Source: an uncultured Lautropia sp.
Lineage (GTDB): Bacteria; Pseudomonadota; Gammaproteobacteria; Burkholderiales; Burkholderiaceae_E
Direction of reading: 5' to 3'
Length of the DNA: 31,132 nucleotides
NCBI GenBank assembly: GCA_938046755.1
Contig: CALIXC010000062.1
Coordinates: 1-31,132, forward strand
The position numbers and the translations under genes were made by a program. Below, piece by piece: positions 7,236 to 14,386 of this stretch. The first letter of the stretch is position 1. Every line of letters starts with the position of its first letter. The notes under the pieces were generated by a model that worked only from the letters and a program-made list of their open reading frames with translations, was not told where the DNA came from and did not search any database.

Positions 7236-7928
7236 TCAGCGGGCGTGTCGGTCGAGGATGTTCGAGAACTCGTCGATGAAGGTCTCGAAGCGATTGGCCA
7301 GGCGCTCGATCTCGTAGGCGTAGCGGTTGTAGGCCACGACGGCAGGGATGGCGGCAAAGAGGCCGATGGCGGTGGCGACCAGGGCCTCGGCGATGCCGGG
7401 AGCCACGGAGGCCAGGGTGGCCTGCTGCACGTCGGCCAGGCCACGGAAGGCGTTCATGATGCCCCAGACGGTGCCGAACAGGCCGATGTAGGGGCTGACC
7501 GAGCCGGCCGAGGCCAGGAAGGCCAGCGAGGATTCAAGGGCGTCCATTTCACGCTGGAACGCGGCGCGCATGGCGCGCGAAGCGGGGGCCAGCACAATGT
7601 TGCTGCTGTCAGCGCCGCCGTTGCCCGTGACGCCGTTCTGGCGGGCGCGGCGGAATTCCTTCATGCCGGCCTCGAAGATCCGGGCCATGGGGCCCGGATC
7701 CTTGCTGGCGTGCGAGACCTCCTGGTAGAGCGCGTTGAGTTCGGCGCCCTGCCAGAATTTTTCCTCGAAGCGGTTGGTGGCGCGCTGGGCCGTCTTGATG
7801 GCGAACAGTTTGCGGAAGATGATGGTCCAGGACACCAAGGAGATCACCAGCAGCAGGGCCATGACGGCCTGTGCCAGCAGGCTGGCATCGGAGATCATGG
7901 ACAGGATCGAGAGGTCGTGGGCATTCAT
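7236..7928 (-). CDS. tolQ: Tol-Pal proton channel protein TolQ (ExbB family)
   Basis: TolQ is the three-helix inner-membrane component of the TolQR motor, related to ExbB and MotA. The 230 residues show the first membrane helix at about 16-38 (LLAQAVMALLLVISLVSWTIIF), a cytoplasmic loop (about 45-140), and two later helices (about 138-162 with LASAGSVSPYIGLFGTVWGIMNAF, and 175-200 with ALVATAIGLFAAIPAVVAYN). The GLFGTVWGIM and ATAIGLFAAIPAV motifs, with their conserved Thr residues, mark the family. It starts at the ATG at 7928; no clear ribosome-binding site is visible. It is the second gene of the operon, 105 bases after ybgC. Confidence 0.97.
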   Translation of the reverse strand: MNAHDLSILSMISDASLLAQAVMALLLVISLVSWTIIFRKLFAIKTAQRATNRFEEKFWQGAELNALYQEVSHASKDPGPMARIFEAGMKEFRRARQNGVTGNGGADSSNIVLAPASRAMRAAFQREMDALESSLAFLASAGSVSPYIGLFGTVWGIMNAFRGLADVQQATLASVAPGIAEALVATAIGLFAAIPAVVAYNRYAYEIERLANRFETFIDEFSNILDRHAR

Positions 7929-8033
7929 CGCGAGAATCGGGTTGGTCCTGTGGGAAGCTCAGTCTTTTGCAGGCAAGGAACGGCTGAGCTGCGGGAATGG
8001 CCGACATGGATCGGCCAGGCCGGAAAACGGGGA

Positions 8034-8483
8034 TCAGGGAGCATCGGCGTCCGAGTCCGCGGGCACGCACTGCCGAAGTCGATCGAACACCTCATCGGGC
8101 AGGGGCACCGGGCGGCCATTGGCCGGCTCGATGCAGGCGACCCTGACCGCGCCTTCGGCGAGCAGGGCGCCATCGGCCTGGTTGCGGGCGCGGTGCAGCA
8201 GCCGGATCGAGGCACGGCGGATGTCCAGCCTGGGATCGAGCAGGCCGGTGTCGACGGACAGCAGGTCGTCGAGCCGGGCGGGGCGGTGGTATTCGATGCT
8301 GCAGCTGCGCACGACCAGCGCGGTGCCCTGTGCGGCCAGCCGCTGGTGGTCGACGCCGAGCGCGCGCAGCCAGTCGCTGCGCGAGCGCTCGAAGAACTTC
8401 AGGTAGTTTGCGTAGTAGACGATGCCACCCGCGTCCGTGTCTTCGTAATAGACCCGGACATCGATCGTATGGAGCTGTATCAC
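8034..8483 (-). CDS. ybgC: Acyl-CoA thioesterase YbgC, tol-pal associated
   Basis: This is a hot-dog-fold thioesterase found at the head of tol-pal operons; E. coli YbgC hydrolyses acyl-CoA and interacts with phospholipid synthesis enzymes. The 149 residues hold the signature VRVYYEDTDAGGIVYYANYLKFFERSR at about 9-35; its first Asp (in YEDTD) is the catalytic residue of the family. The middle segment VRSCSIEYHRPARLDD also matches. The start is a GTG at 8483, since the family begins about eight residues before VRVYYED and no ATG is available. There is no ribosome-binding site, and a -10-like TAGAAT lies 7 bases upstream. Confidence 0.93.
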   Translation of the reverse strand: MIQLHTIDVRVYYEDTDAGGIVYYANYLKFFERSRSDWLRALGVDHQRLAAQGTALVVRSCSIEYHRPARLDDLLSVDTGLLDPRLDIRRASIRLLHRARNQADGALLAEGAVRVACIEPANGRPVPLPDEVFDRLRQCVPADSDADAP

Positions 8484-8671
8484 AGCACGATTCTAACTGG
8501 CCCGCCCAAGGCGTGCCGGGCTTGCCCGCCCGGTTCTGTGGTTTCGGTGCCACCGGCCCGTGGATGGCCGGAAAGCAGGCCGTTCTGGGCTGTTGGGCAG
8601 CTCGCAGCCGGCGGCCTCACTGTAGCCCGGGCTCTACGAGATGGGGGCGTGGATGCTGGCGGCAGGCGGTG

Positions 8672-9712
8672 TCAGTCTTCTGTTTCTGACGGTCCGCGCT
8701 GGGCGGCGGGCGCCGGCAGGCCGAAGTGCTCCCAGGTGGTGGCGGTGACCATCCGGCCGCGCGGGGTGCGCTGCAGCAGGCCCTGCTGGATCAGGTAGGG
8801 TTCGATCACGTCCTCGATGGTGTCGCGGACCTCGCCGATGGCGGCAGCGATGTTGTCCAGTCCCACCGGACCGCCGCCGAAGCGCTCGATGATGGCTTCG
8901 AGAAGCTTGCGGTCCATGATGTCCAGACCGATCGGGTCCACGTCGAGCATGCCCAGGGCGTCGTCGGCCACGCGGCCGGTGATGCGGCCGTCGGCGCGGA
9001 TCTCGGCGTAGTCCCGCACCCGGCGCAGCAGGCGGTTGGCAATGCGCGGCGTGCCGCGCGAGCGGCGGGCGATCTCGTTGGCGCCATCTTCGGCGATGTC
9101 GGCGCCCAGCAGCCGGGCCGAGCGCAGCACGATGCTCTGCAGCTCGTCGGTCTCGTAGAACTCCAGCCGCGAGACGATGCCGAAGCGATCACGCAGCGGG
9201 TTGGTGAGCATGCCCGCCCGGGTGGTGGCGCCCACCAGGGTGAAGGGCGCGATGTCGAGCTTGATGGAGCGCGCCGCTGGCCCTTCACCGATCATGATGT
9301 CGATCTGGAAGTCTTCCAGCGCCGGGTAGAGGATCTCTTCCACCACAGGCGAGAGACGGTGGATCTCGTCGATGAAGAGCACGTCGTTGCGGTCAAGCCC
9401 GGTGAGCAGGGCCGCCAGGTCGCCGGGGCGTTCCAGCACCGGGCCGGAGGTCTGCTTCAGGTTCACGCCCATCTCGGCAGCGATGATGTGCGCCAGGGTG
9501 GTCTTGCCCAGGCCCGGGGGGCCGAACAGCAGCACGTGGTCCAGCGCCTCCTGGCGCCGGCGGCTGGCCTCGATGAAGATGTCGAGCTGCTGGCGGATCT
9601 TGCGCTGGCCCACGTAGTCGGCCAGCCGGCGCGGGCGCAGCGCCTTTTCCAGCTGCTCTTCCTGCACCGAGACCGGGGCTGCGTCGATCAGGCGGTCGTG
9701 TTCGATGGGCAT
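8672..9712 (-). CDS. ruvB: Holliday junction branch migration ATPase RuvB
   Basis: RuvB is the hexameric AAA+ motor that drives branch migration of Holliday junctions with RuvA. The 346 residues have the usual length and motifs: Walker A GPPGLGKTT (64-72), Walker B VLFIDEIHRL (111-120), sensor 1 LVGATTRAG, the arginine-finger region PLRDRFG, sensor 2 RSRGTPRIANRLLRR, and the C-terminal winged-helix domain with EPYLIQQGLLQRTPRGR. GAGGAA lies 7 bases before the ATG at 9712, and the gene follows ruvA after 10 bases, so the two are co-translated. The ruvAB-ybgC-tol order is the same as I recall for Pseudomonas. Confidence 0.98.
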   Translation of the reverse strand: MPIEHDRLIDAAPVSVQEEQLEKALRPRRLADYVGQRKIRQQLDIFIEASRRRQEALDHVLLFGPPGLGKTTLAHIIAAEMGVNLKQTSGPVLERPGDLAALLTGLDRNDVLFIDEIHRLSPVVEEILYPALEDFQIDIMIGEGPAARSIKLDIAPFTLVGATTRAGMLTNPLRDRFGIVSRLEFYETDELQSIVLRSARLLGADIAEDGANEIARRSRGTPRIANRLLRRVRDYAEIRADGRITGRVADDALGMLDVDPIGLDIMDRKLLEAIIERFGGGPVGLDNIAAAIGEVRDTIEDVIEPYLIQQGLLQRTPRGRMVTATTWEHFGLPAPAAQRGPSETED

Positions 9713-9722
9713 GGTTCGTTCC

Positions 9723-10310
9723 TCAGCTGGCGCGCACCAGCAGCTTCAGTGCCTGGCGGATGCCGTCGTTGACGTTGAGGCCCTCAGGCAGCTTGGCAAT
9801 GGCGGCATTGGATTCCTTCTCGGAATAGCCCAGCGCCAGCAGGGCACGCAGGATGTCGTCGCCGTTGGAAAAGAGTGCCGGGTCACTGATCTGGATGCCG
9901 CTGGAGGGCAGAGCCAGCTTGCCTTTCAGTTCCAGCAGCAGGCGCTCGGCCGTCTTCTTGCCCACGCCGGGCACCCGGGTGAGCCGCCCGGTTTCCTGCT
10001 CGGCCACGGCGCGCGACAGATCGTCCACACTGAGTCCCGACAGCACCGCCAGTGCCATGCGCGGCCCGATGCCCGAGACGCGAATCATCGCGCGGAAGGC
10101 GGTGCGCTCGCCCTCGGTGAGAAAGCCGTAGAGCAGCTGGGCGTCTTCGCGCACCACCAGGTGTGTCCAGAGCGTGACGGTCTGGCCGGGCGGTGGCAGT
10201 TCATAGAGCGTGCTCATCGGCACGGAGATTTCATAGCCAACCCCATGGGTATCGACGAGGATTTCAGGGGGATTGGCAAGTATCAGGGTGCCGTGGATGC
10301 GACCGATCAT
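9723..10310 (-). CDS. ruvA: Holliday junction DNA helicase subunit RuvA
   Basis: RuvA is the tetrameric junction-binding protein that loads RuvB. The 195 residues comprise an OB-fold domain (about 1-62, MIGRIHGTL start, DTHGVGYEI), a helix-hairpin-helix domain (about 65-140, with VSGIGPRMALAVLSGL and VPGVGKKTAERLLLEL), and the C-terminal three-helix domain that contacts RuvB (about 150-195, DDILRALLALGYSEKESNAAI). The conserved MIGRI start fixes the ATG at 10310; a TTG two codons upstream is rejected. The gene is separated from ruvC by 216 bases, so ruvAB may have its own promoter. Confidence 0.98.
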   Translation of the reverse strand: MIGRIHGTLILANPPEILVDTHGVGYEISVPMSTLYELPPPGQTVTLWTHLVVREDAQLLYGFLTEGERTAFRAMIRVSGIGPRMALAVLSGLSVDDLSRAVAEQETGRLTRVPGVGKKTAERLLLELKGKLALPSSGIQISDPALFSNGDDILRALLALGYSEKESNAAIAKLPEGLNVNDGIRQALKLLVRAS

Positions 10311-10343
10311 GGACAAGGGAGCAGGGCGCGTGAAGATACTGGG

Positions 10344-10371
10344 ATTTTACACAGTGTCGAGGCAACGGAAA
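10344..10371 (-). promoter_or_regulatory. Possible promoter for ruvAB
   Basis: On the minus strand a -10-like TAAAAT (10344-10349) is preceded, after 16 bases, by TTTCCG (10366-10371). It is the most AT-rich spot in the 216-base ruvC-ruvA gap. The -35 match is poor, so this is only a candidate. Confidence 0.3.
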
Positions 10372-10526
10372 GCGCGGATCTGCTGCCTGTGGCGAGATTG
10401 GCCCGTCATCCGTGGCCATGAGGGTGCAGGCCCCAGATGGATGGTCGATGGGCGGCCCGTGGGTGGAAGGTGTCGCCGATGCGCCAGCGTCAGGACATCA
10501 GGTGGGCCGGGTGGCCGACTGAACGT

Positions 10527-11039
10527 TCAGCCCAGCACCCGCCCCGCACGCAGTCGTCGGCCCAGGCTGCCGATGACGGGGCCGCCGTGGTTGTGGCAGA
10601 TGGCGCAGGCCAGTGCATCGGCTGCATCGGCGCTGGGCAGGCCGGGCAGCGTCAGCAGCCGCTTGACCATCTCCTGTACCTGCTCTTTGGTGGCGCGGCC
10701 ATAGCCCACCACGGCCTGCTTGATCTGCAGGGCCGTGTATTCGTGGACCGGCAATCCGGTGCTGACCAGCGCGCCGATAGCGGCGCCGCGCGCCTGTCCT
10801 AGCATCAGCGTGGATTTGGGGTTGACGTTGACGAAGACGATTTCGCAGACGGCCACGGAGGGACGGTATTCCTTCACCAGCTCGATGATGCCCTGGTGCA
10901 GCCGCCCGAGCCGCTCGGGCAGCTGGCCTTCACCGGAGCGGATGACGCCGCTGGCCACGTAGCGCATGGCATCACCTCGGGTGTCGATGAGCCCGAAGCC
11001 GGTGGTACGCAGCCCGGGGTCTATGCCAAGGATGCGCAT
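10527..11039 (-). CDS. ruvC: Crossover junction endodeoxyribonuclease RuvC
   Basis: RuvC is the dimeric resolvase that cuts Holliday junctions within the RuvABC complex. The 170 residues open with MRILGIDPGLRTTGFG. All four catalytic acids are present at the family positions: Asp7, Glu66 (AVCEIVFV), Asp138 and Asp141 (SADAADALA). The segment LMLGQARGAAIGAL, which contacts DNA in relatives, is also intact. The stretch after Glu66, IVFVNVNPKST, matches the usual VF-x-x-N-P-x-S pattern. The gene lies 106 bases after purH on the same strand. The start is the ATG at 11039. Confidence 0.98.
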   Translation of the reverse strand: MRILGIDPGLRTTGFGLIDTRGDAMRYVASGVIRSGEGQLPERLGRLHQGIIELVKEYRPSVAVCEIVFVNVNPKSTLMLGQARGAAIGALVSTGLPVHEYTALQIKQAVVGYGRATKEQVQEMVKRLLTLPGLPSADAADALACAICHNHGGPVIGSLGRRLRAGRVLG

Positions 11040-11145
11040 GGCGGCAGATGCGTTGCGAACGGTGATGCCTGCACGGCAGGAGTGCAGGGCAGGCGCGGCC
11101 GTGCACCCGGCAGGGCTAGGCAGGCTGCGACAGCGGTGTGGTGCA

Positions 11146-12756
11146 TCAGTGGCGGAAGTGGCGTACGCCCGTGAACACCATGCACACGTCGCGTTCGTTG
11201 GCGGCGTCGATCACTTCCTGGTCGCGCATCGAGCCACCGGGCTGGATGACGGCGGTTGCGCCGGCATCGACCACCACGTCCAAGCCGTCACGGAACGGGA
11301 AGAAGGCGTCCGAGGCCACGACCGAGCCCTGCAGGTCCAGACCGGCATTGGCGGCCTTGATGGACGCGATGCGGGCTGAATCCACCCGGCTCATCTGGCC
11401 TGCACCGATGCCCAGCGTCTGGCCGTTGCCGCAGTAGACGATGGCATTGGATTTGACGTAGTGGGCCACCTGCCAGGCAAACAGCAGGTCGGCCAGTTGC
11501 TGCGGCGTGGGCTGACGCTTCGTGACGACCTTCAGGGCGCTGGCCGTCAGGCAATGCTCGTCGGGGCTCTGCACCAGCAGACCACCGCCCACGCGCTTCA
11601 GGTCCAGACGGTTGCTGCCCTGGGCCATAGGCACTTCCAGCAGGCGCACGTTGGGCTTGTCCTTCATGATGGCCAGGGCGTCCTCGCCGAAACCGGGGGC
11701 CAGCAGCACTTCGACGAACTGCTTGGACACGGCCTGTGCGGTGTCGCCGTCGACCGGACGGTTGAAGGCGATGATGCCGCCGAAGGCCGAGGTGGGGTCG
11801 GTCGCGAAGGCGCGTCGGTAGGCCAGCAGCGGGCCGTCACCGATGGCCACGCCGCAGGGGTTGGCGTGCTTGATGATGACGCAGGCCGGCTGCTCGAAGG
11901 CCTTCACGCATTCCCAGGCAGCATCGGCATCGGCGATGTTGTTGTAGGACAGCTCCTTGCCCTGCAGTTGTTGGTAAGTGGCCAGCGTGCCCGGCGCGGG
12001 CTTTGCCTCGCGGTAGAAGGCGGCAAACTGGTGCGGGTTCTCGCCATAGCGCATGGGCTGCACGCGTTCGAACTGCAGCGTGAGCGTGGCGGGCAGTGGT
12101 GCCTTGCTGCCGTCTTCGGCAATGGCCGACAGGTGATTGGCCACAGCGCCGTCGTACTGGGCGGTATGGCCGTAGGCTTTCACTGCCAGGTTGAAGCGGG
12201 TGGGGCCGGAGACGGCCTTCTGCGTCTGCAGCTGCTGCAGCACCGGCTGATAGTCGGCCGGATCGACGATGACGGTGACGCCGGCATGGTTCTTGGCGGC
12301 TGCGCGCAGCATGGCCGGACCACCGATGTCGATGTTCTCGATGGCCTCATCGAGCGTCACGCTCGGACGGGCCACCGTCTGCTGGAAGGGATACAGGTTG
12401 ACGGCCAGCAGGTCGATGCGGCCGATACCGTGCTGCTCAAGGGCTGCCATGTGCGCGGGCAGGTCACGCCGGGCCAGTAGGCCACCGTGCACCTTCGGGT
12501 GCAGGGTCTTCACCCGGCCGTCCAGCATCTCCGGAAAGCCGGTGTAGTCGGAAACCTCGATGACGGGCACCCCGGCCTCGGCCAGCATCCGGGCCGTTCC
12601 GCCGGTGGACAGGATCTCCACGCCCAGGGCGTGCAACCCCCGAGCGAACTCCAGCACGCCCGTCTTGTCGAAGACGCTGATCAGGGCCCGGGTGACCGGG
12701 GCCGCGGGCAGATCCGCGGGTTTGTCCATACCGCTGGCATGAACCGTGATCGACAT
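11146..12756 (-). CDS. purH: Bifunctional AICAR transformylase/IMP cyclohydrolase PurH
   Basis: PurH carries out the last two steps of de novo purine synthesis, formylating AICAR and closing the ring to IMP. The 536 residues have an N-terminal cyclohydrolase/MGS-like domain (about 20-165, ALISVFDKTGVLEFARGL, STGGTARMLAEAG, GRVKTLHPKVHGGLLARR, AVNLYPFQQT) and a C-terminal transformylase domain (about 215-536). The latter includes LRYGENPHQ in the variant form MRYGENPHQFAAFY, then KELSYNNIADADAAW, IKHANPCGVAIG with the catalytic Lys-His pair, SNAIVYCGNGQTLGIGAGQMSRVDS and a FPFRDGLD stretch. AAGGAGGG lies 8 bases upstream of the ATG. The gene follows fis after one base, so it belongs to the dusB-fis operon. 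Confidence 0.98.
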   Translation of the reverse strand: MSITVHASGMDKPADLPAAPVTRALISVFDKTGVLEFARGLHALGVEILSTGGTARMLAEAGVPVIEVSDYTGFPEMLDGRVKTLHPKVHGGLLARRDLPAHMAALEQHGIGRIDLLAVNLYPFQQTVARPSVTLDEAIENIDIGGPAMLRAAAKNHAGVTVIVDPADYQPVLQQLQTQKAVSGPTRFNLAVKAYGHTAQYDGAVANHLSAIAEDGSKAPLPATLTLQFERVQPMRYGENPHQFAAFYREAKPAPGTLATYQQLQGKELSYNNIADADAAWECVKAFEQPACVIIKHANPCGVAIGDGPLLAYRRAFATDPTSAFGGIIAFNRPVDGDTAQAVSKQFVEVLLAPGFGEDALAIMKDKPNVRLLEVPMAQGSNRLDLKRVGGGLLVQSPDEHCLTASALKVVTKRQPTPQQLADLLFAWQVAHYVKSNAIVYCGNGQTLGIGAGQMSRVDSARIASIKAANAGLDLQGSVVASDAFFPFRDGLDVVVDAGATAVIQPGGSMRDQEVIDAANERDVCMVFTGVRHFRH

Positions 12757-12757
12757 G

Positions 12758-13015
12758 TCAGTTCCCTCCTTGATTATTGAGCAGACCGTAGGTCGTGAGT
12801 TTCTTGCGAAGCGTATTGCGGTTGATGCCGAGCATGGCCGATGCGCGCAGCTGGTTGCCGCCGGCGTGGCGCATCACCACTTCCAGCATCGGCTTTTCCA
12901 CGGCCGACAGCACCATGTCGTAGATCAGGCCAGGCTGGGTGTTGTCCAGGTCCTCGAAGTACTTTTCCAGATTGCTGGTCACGGCTTCCTGAAGGGTCAT
13001 CGGAGGCTTGGTCAT
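12758..13015 (-). CDS. fis: DNA-binding protein Fis
   Basis: Fis is a small nucleoid protein and global regulator that bends DNA, known for its control of rRNA operons and supercoiling in gammaproteobacteria. The 85 residues are slightly shorter than the 98 of E. coli Fis, mainly at the flexible N-terminus. The dimer core (about 12-50, LEKYFEDLDNTQPGLIYDMVL, EKPMLEVVMRHAGGNQ) and the helix-turn-helix (about 55-80, LRASAMLGINRNTLRKKLTTYGL) are intact. The start ATG overlaps the dusB stop by four bases (ATGA), as in the classic dusB-fis arrangement, and purH follows almost at once. Confidence 0.97.
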   Translation of the reverse strand: MTKPPMTLQEAVTSNLEKYFEDLDNTQPGLIYDMVLSAVEKPMLEVVMRHAGGNQLRASAMLGINRNTLRKKLTTYGLLNNQGGN

Positions 13016-14088
13016 GATGGTTGGGTTCCTCCCTGATCGATGCCGGTGTCCAGCAGGGACGCCCGATCGGCGAAATAGCGTTCCAGCAGGCGGACCTGTC
13101 CGTCGGCCTGCTCACAGTCATTGATGGCGCGTCGCAGCGCCTCGGTGGCTTCGTCCGGTTGCTGGTCGCCGGCGAGCGCCTGCAGGTACCAGCCGATGTG
13201 CTTGCGGGCGGTGCGCACGCCGGTGAATTCACCGTAGAAGCGGTAGTGATCGTCCAGGTGCTCCAGCAGCACATCGCGCACCTCGCGCCAGGTGGGGGCG
13301 GGCAGGCGGGTGCCATGGGCCAGATAGTGGTCCACCTCGCGGAAGATCCAGGGGCGTCCCTGGGCGGCACGGCCGATCATTACTGCGTCGGCGCCTGTCT
13401 GCGCCAGGACGTCCCGTGCCTTCTCGGGGGAATCGATGTCGCCGTTGGCCACGACCGGAATGCCCACGGCGGCCCTCACCTCGGCAATGGTGGAGTAGTC
13501 GACCGGGCCGTGGTAGCGGCAGGCGCGGCTGCGGCCATGCACGGTGATCATCACGGCACCGGCCGCCTCGGCCGCACGTGCCAGCGCCACTGCATTGCGG
13601 TGGTCGGGGTCGATGCCGGTGCGCATCTTGACGGTGACTGGTACCGGCACGGCCTTGACCACGCTCTCGATGATCTCGATGGCTAGCGGTTCGTTGCCCA
13701 TCAGGGCGGAGCCGGCGTAGACATTGCAGACTTTCTTGACCGGACAGCCCATGTTGATGTCGATGATCTGCGCGCCGCGCTCGACGTTGAAGCGGGCGGC
13801 CTCGGCCATCATGGTGGGGTCCGCGCCGGCGATCTGTACGGCCTTGGGCTCGATCTCGCCGGCGTGGTCGACGCGGCGTGAAGTCTTGACGCTGTTCCAG
13901 AGCCGCGGGTTGGAGGCCGCCATTTCGGAGACAGCGTAGCCTGCGCCCAGTCGCTTGCACAGCTGTCGGTAGGGGCGGTCGGTGACGCCGGCCATGGGCG
14001 CCACCAGAGCCCGGTGCGGCAGCGCATACGGACCGATTCTCAGCAGCGCAGGCTGGCTGGGGGCGGGTTGGGCGGCGGTGGCGGGCAT
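13012..14088 (-). CDS. dusB: tRNA-dihydrouridine synthase DusB
   Basis: DusB is an FMN enzyme that reduces uridines in the tRNA D-loop using NADPH. The 358 residues from the ATG at 14088 form a TIM barrel (about 15-250, VAPMAGVTDRPYRQLCKRLGA, QIAGADPTMMAEAA, IIDINMGCPVKKV with the catalytic Cys, VTVKMRTGID, VHGRSRACRYHGPVDY, VVANGDIDSPEKA, DAVMIGRAAQGRPWIF) and a helical tRNA-binding domain (about 255-345). The frame stays open up to 14214, but those 42 extra codons look non-coding and a -10-like TATCAT lies within them (14178-14183), which favours the inner ATG. An ATG at 14148 is the other option. Confidence 0.95.
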   Translation of the reverse strand: MPATAAQPAPSQPALLRIGPYALPHRALVAPMAGVTDRPYRQLCKRLGAGYAVSEMAASNPRLWNSVKTSRRVDHAGEIEPKAVQIAGADPTMMAEAARFNVERGAQIIDINMGCPVKKVCNVYAGSALMGNEPLAIEIIESVVKAVPVPVTVKMRTGIDPDHRNAVALARAAEAAGAVMITVHGRSRACRYHGPVDYSTIAEVRAAVGIPVVANGDIDSPEKARDVLAQTGADAVMIGRAAQGRPWIFREVDHYLAHGTRLPAPTWREVRDVLLEHLDDHYRFYGEFTGVRTARKHIGWYLQALAGDQQPDEATEALRRAINDCEQADGQVRLLERYFADRASLLDTGIDQGGTQPS

Positions 14089-14386
14089 TGCGGACGGCAG
14101 TGCGAAGAGATGACGCGGGAGCTGGCAAATGGCGGGGCGGTCCACCATCCCGCCGGTGGAAGCGGTGCGGGGGCGCGATGATACCGCAAGCCACAGGCTA
14201 TTCCCGGTCGACACGACGCGCTCTTGAATTCCCGGCGGTCGGGACCGTCATTCTAGCGCGCAGAGCGGAGGGCGGGCCATGTCCGTTCCATCCCGGAAAC
14301 ATGAGGCCCAGGGGCGCGACTTCTGCCGGCCCGGGGGCGGCCACGTTTCGTCCTGTCGGAGGCGGGCCAGTGCCCCGGGCAAGGCC

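Noticed and set aside
7173..8798. A 541-codon plus-strand open frame across tolR, tolQ, ybgC and ruvB
   Set aside because: It crosses several well-supported genes on the opposite strand and contains no recognisable motif.
13013..13370. A minus-strand frame of 198 codons overlapping the dusB 3' end and fis
   Set aside because: It is out of frame with both dusB and fis, which are complete and overlap by the usual ATGA junction.
14089..14386. A further gene between dusB and the fusion gene
   Set aside because: Only the open N-terminal extension of dusB and short shadow frames lie here. The stretch looks like a promoter region with -10-like TATCAT and TAGAAT boxes but no clear -35.
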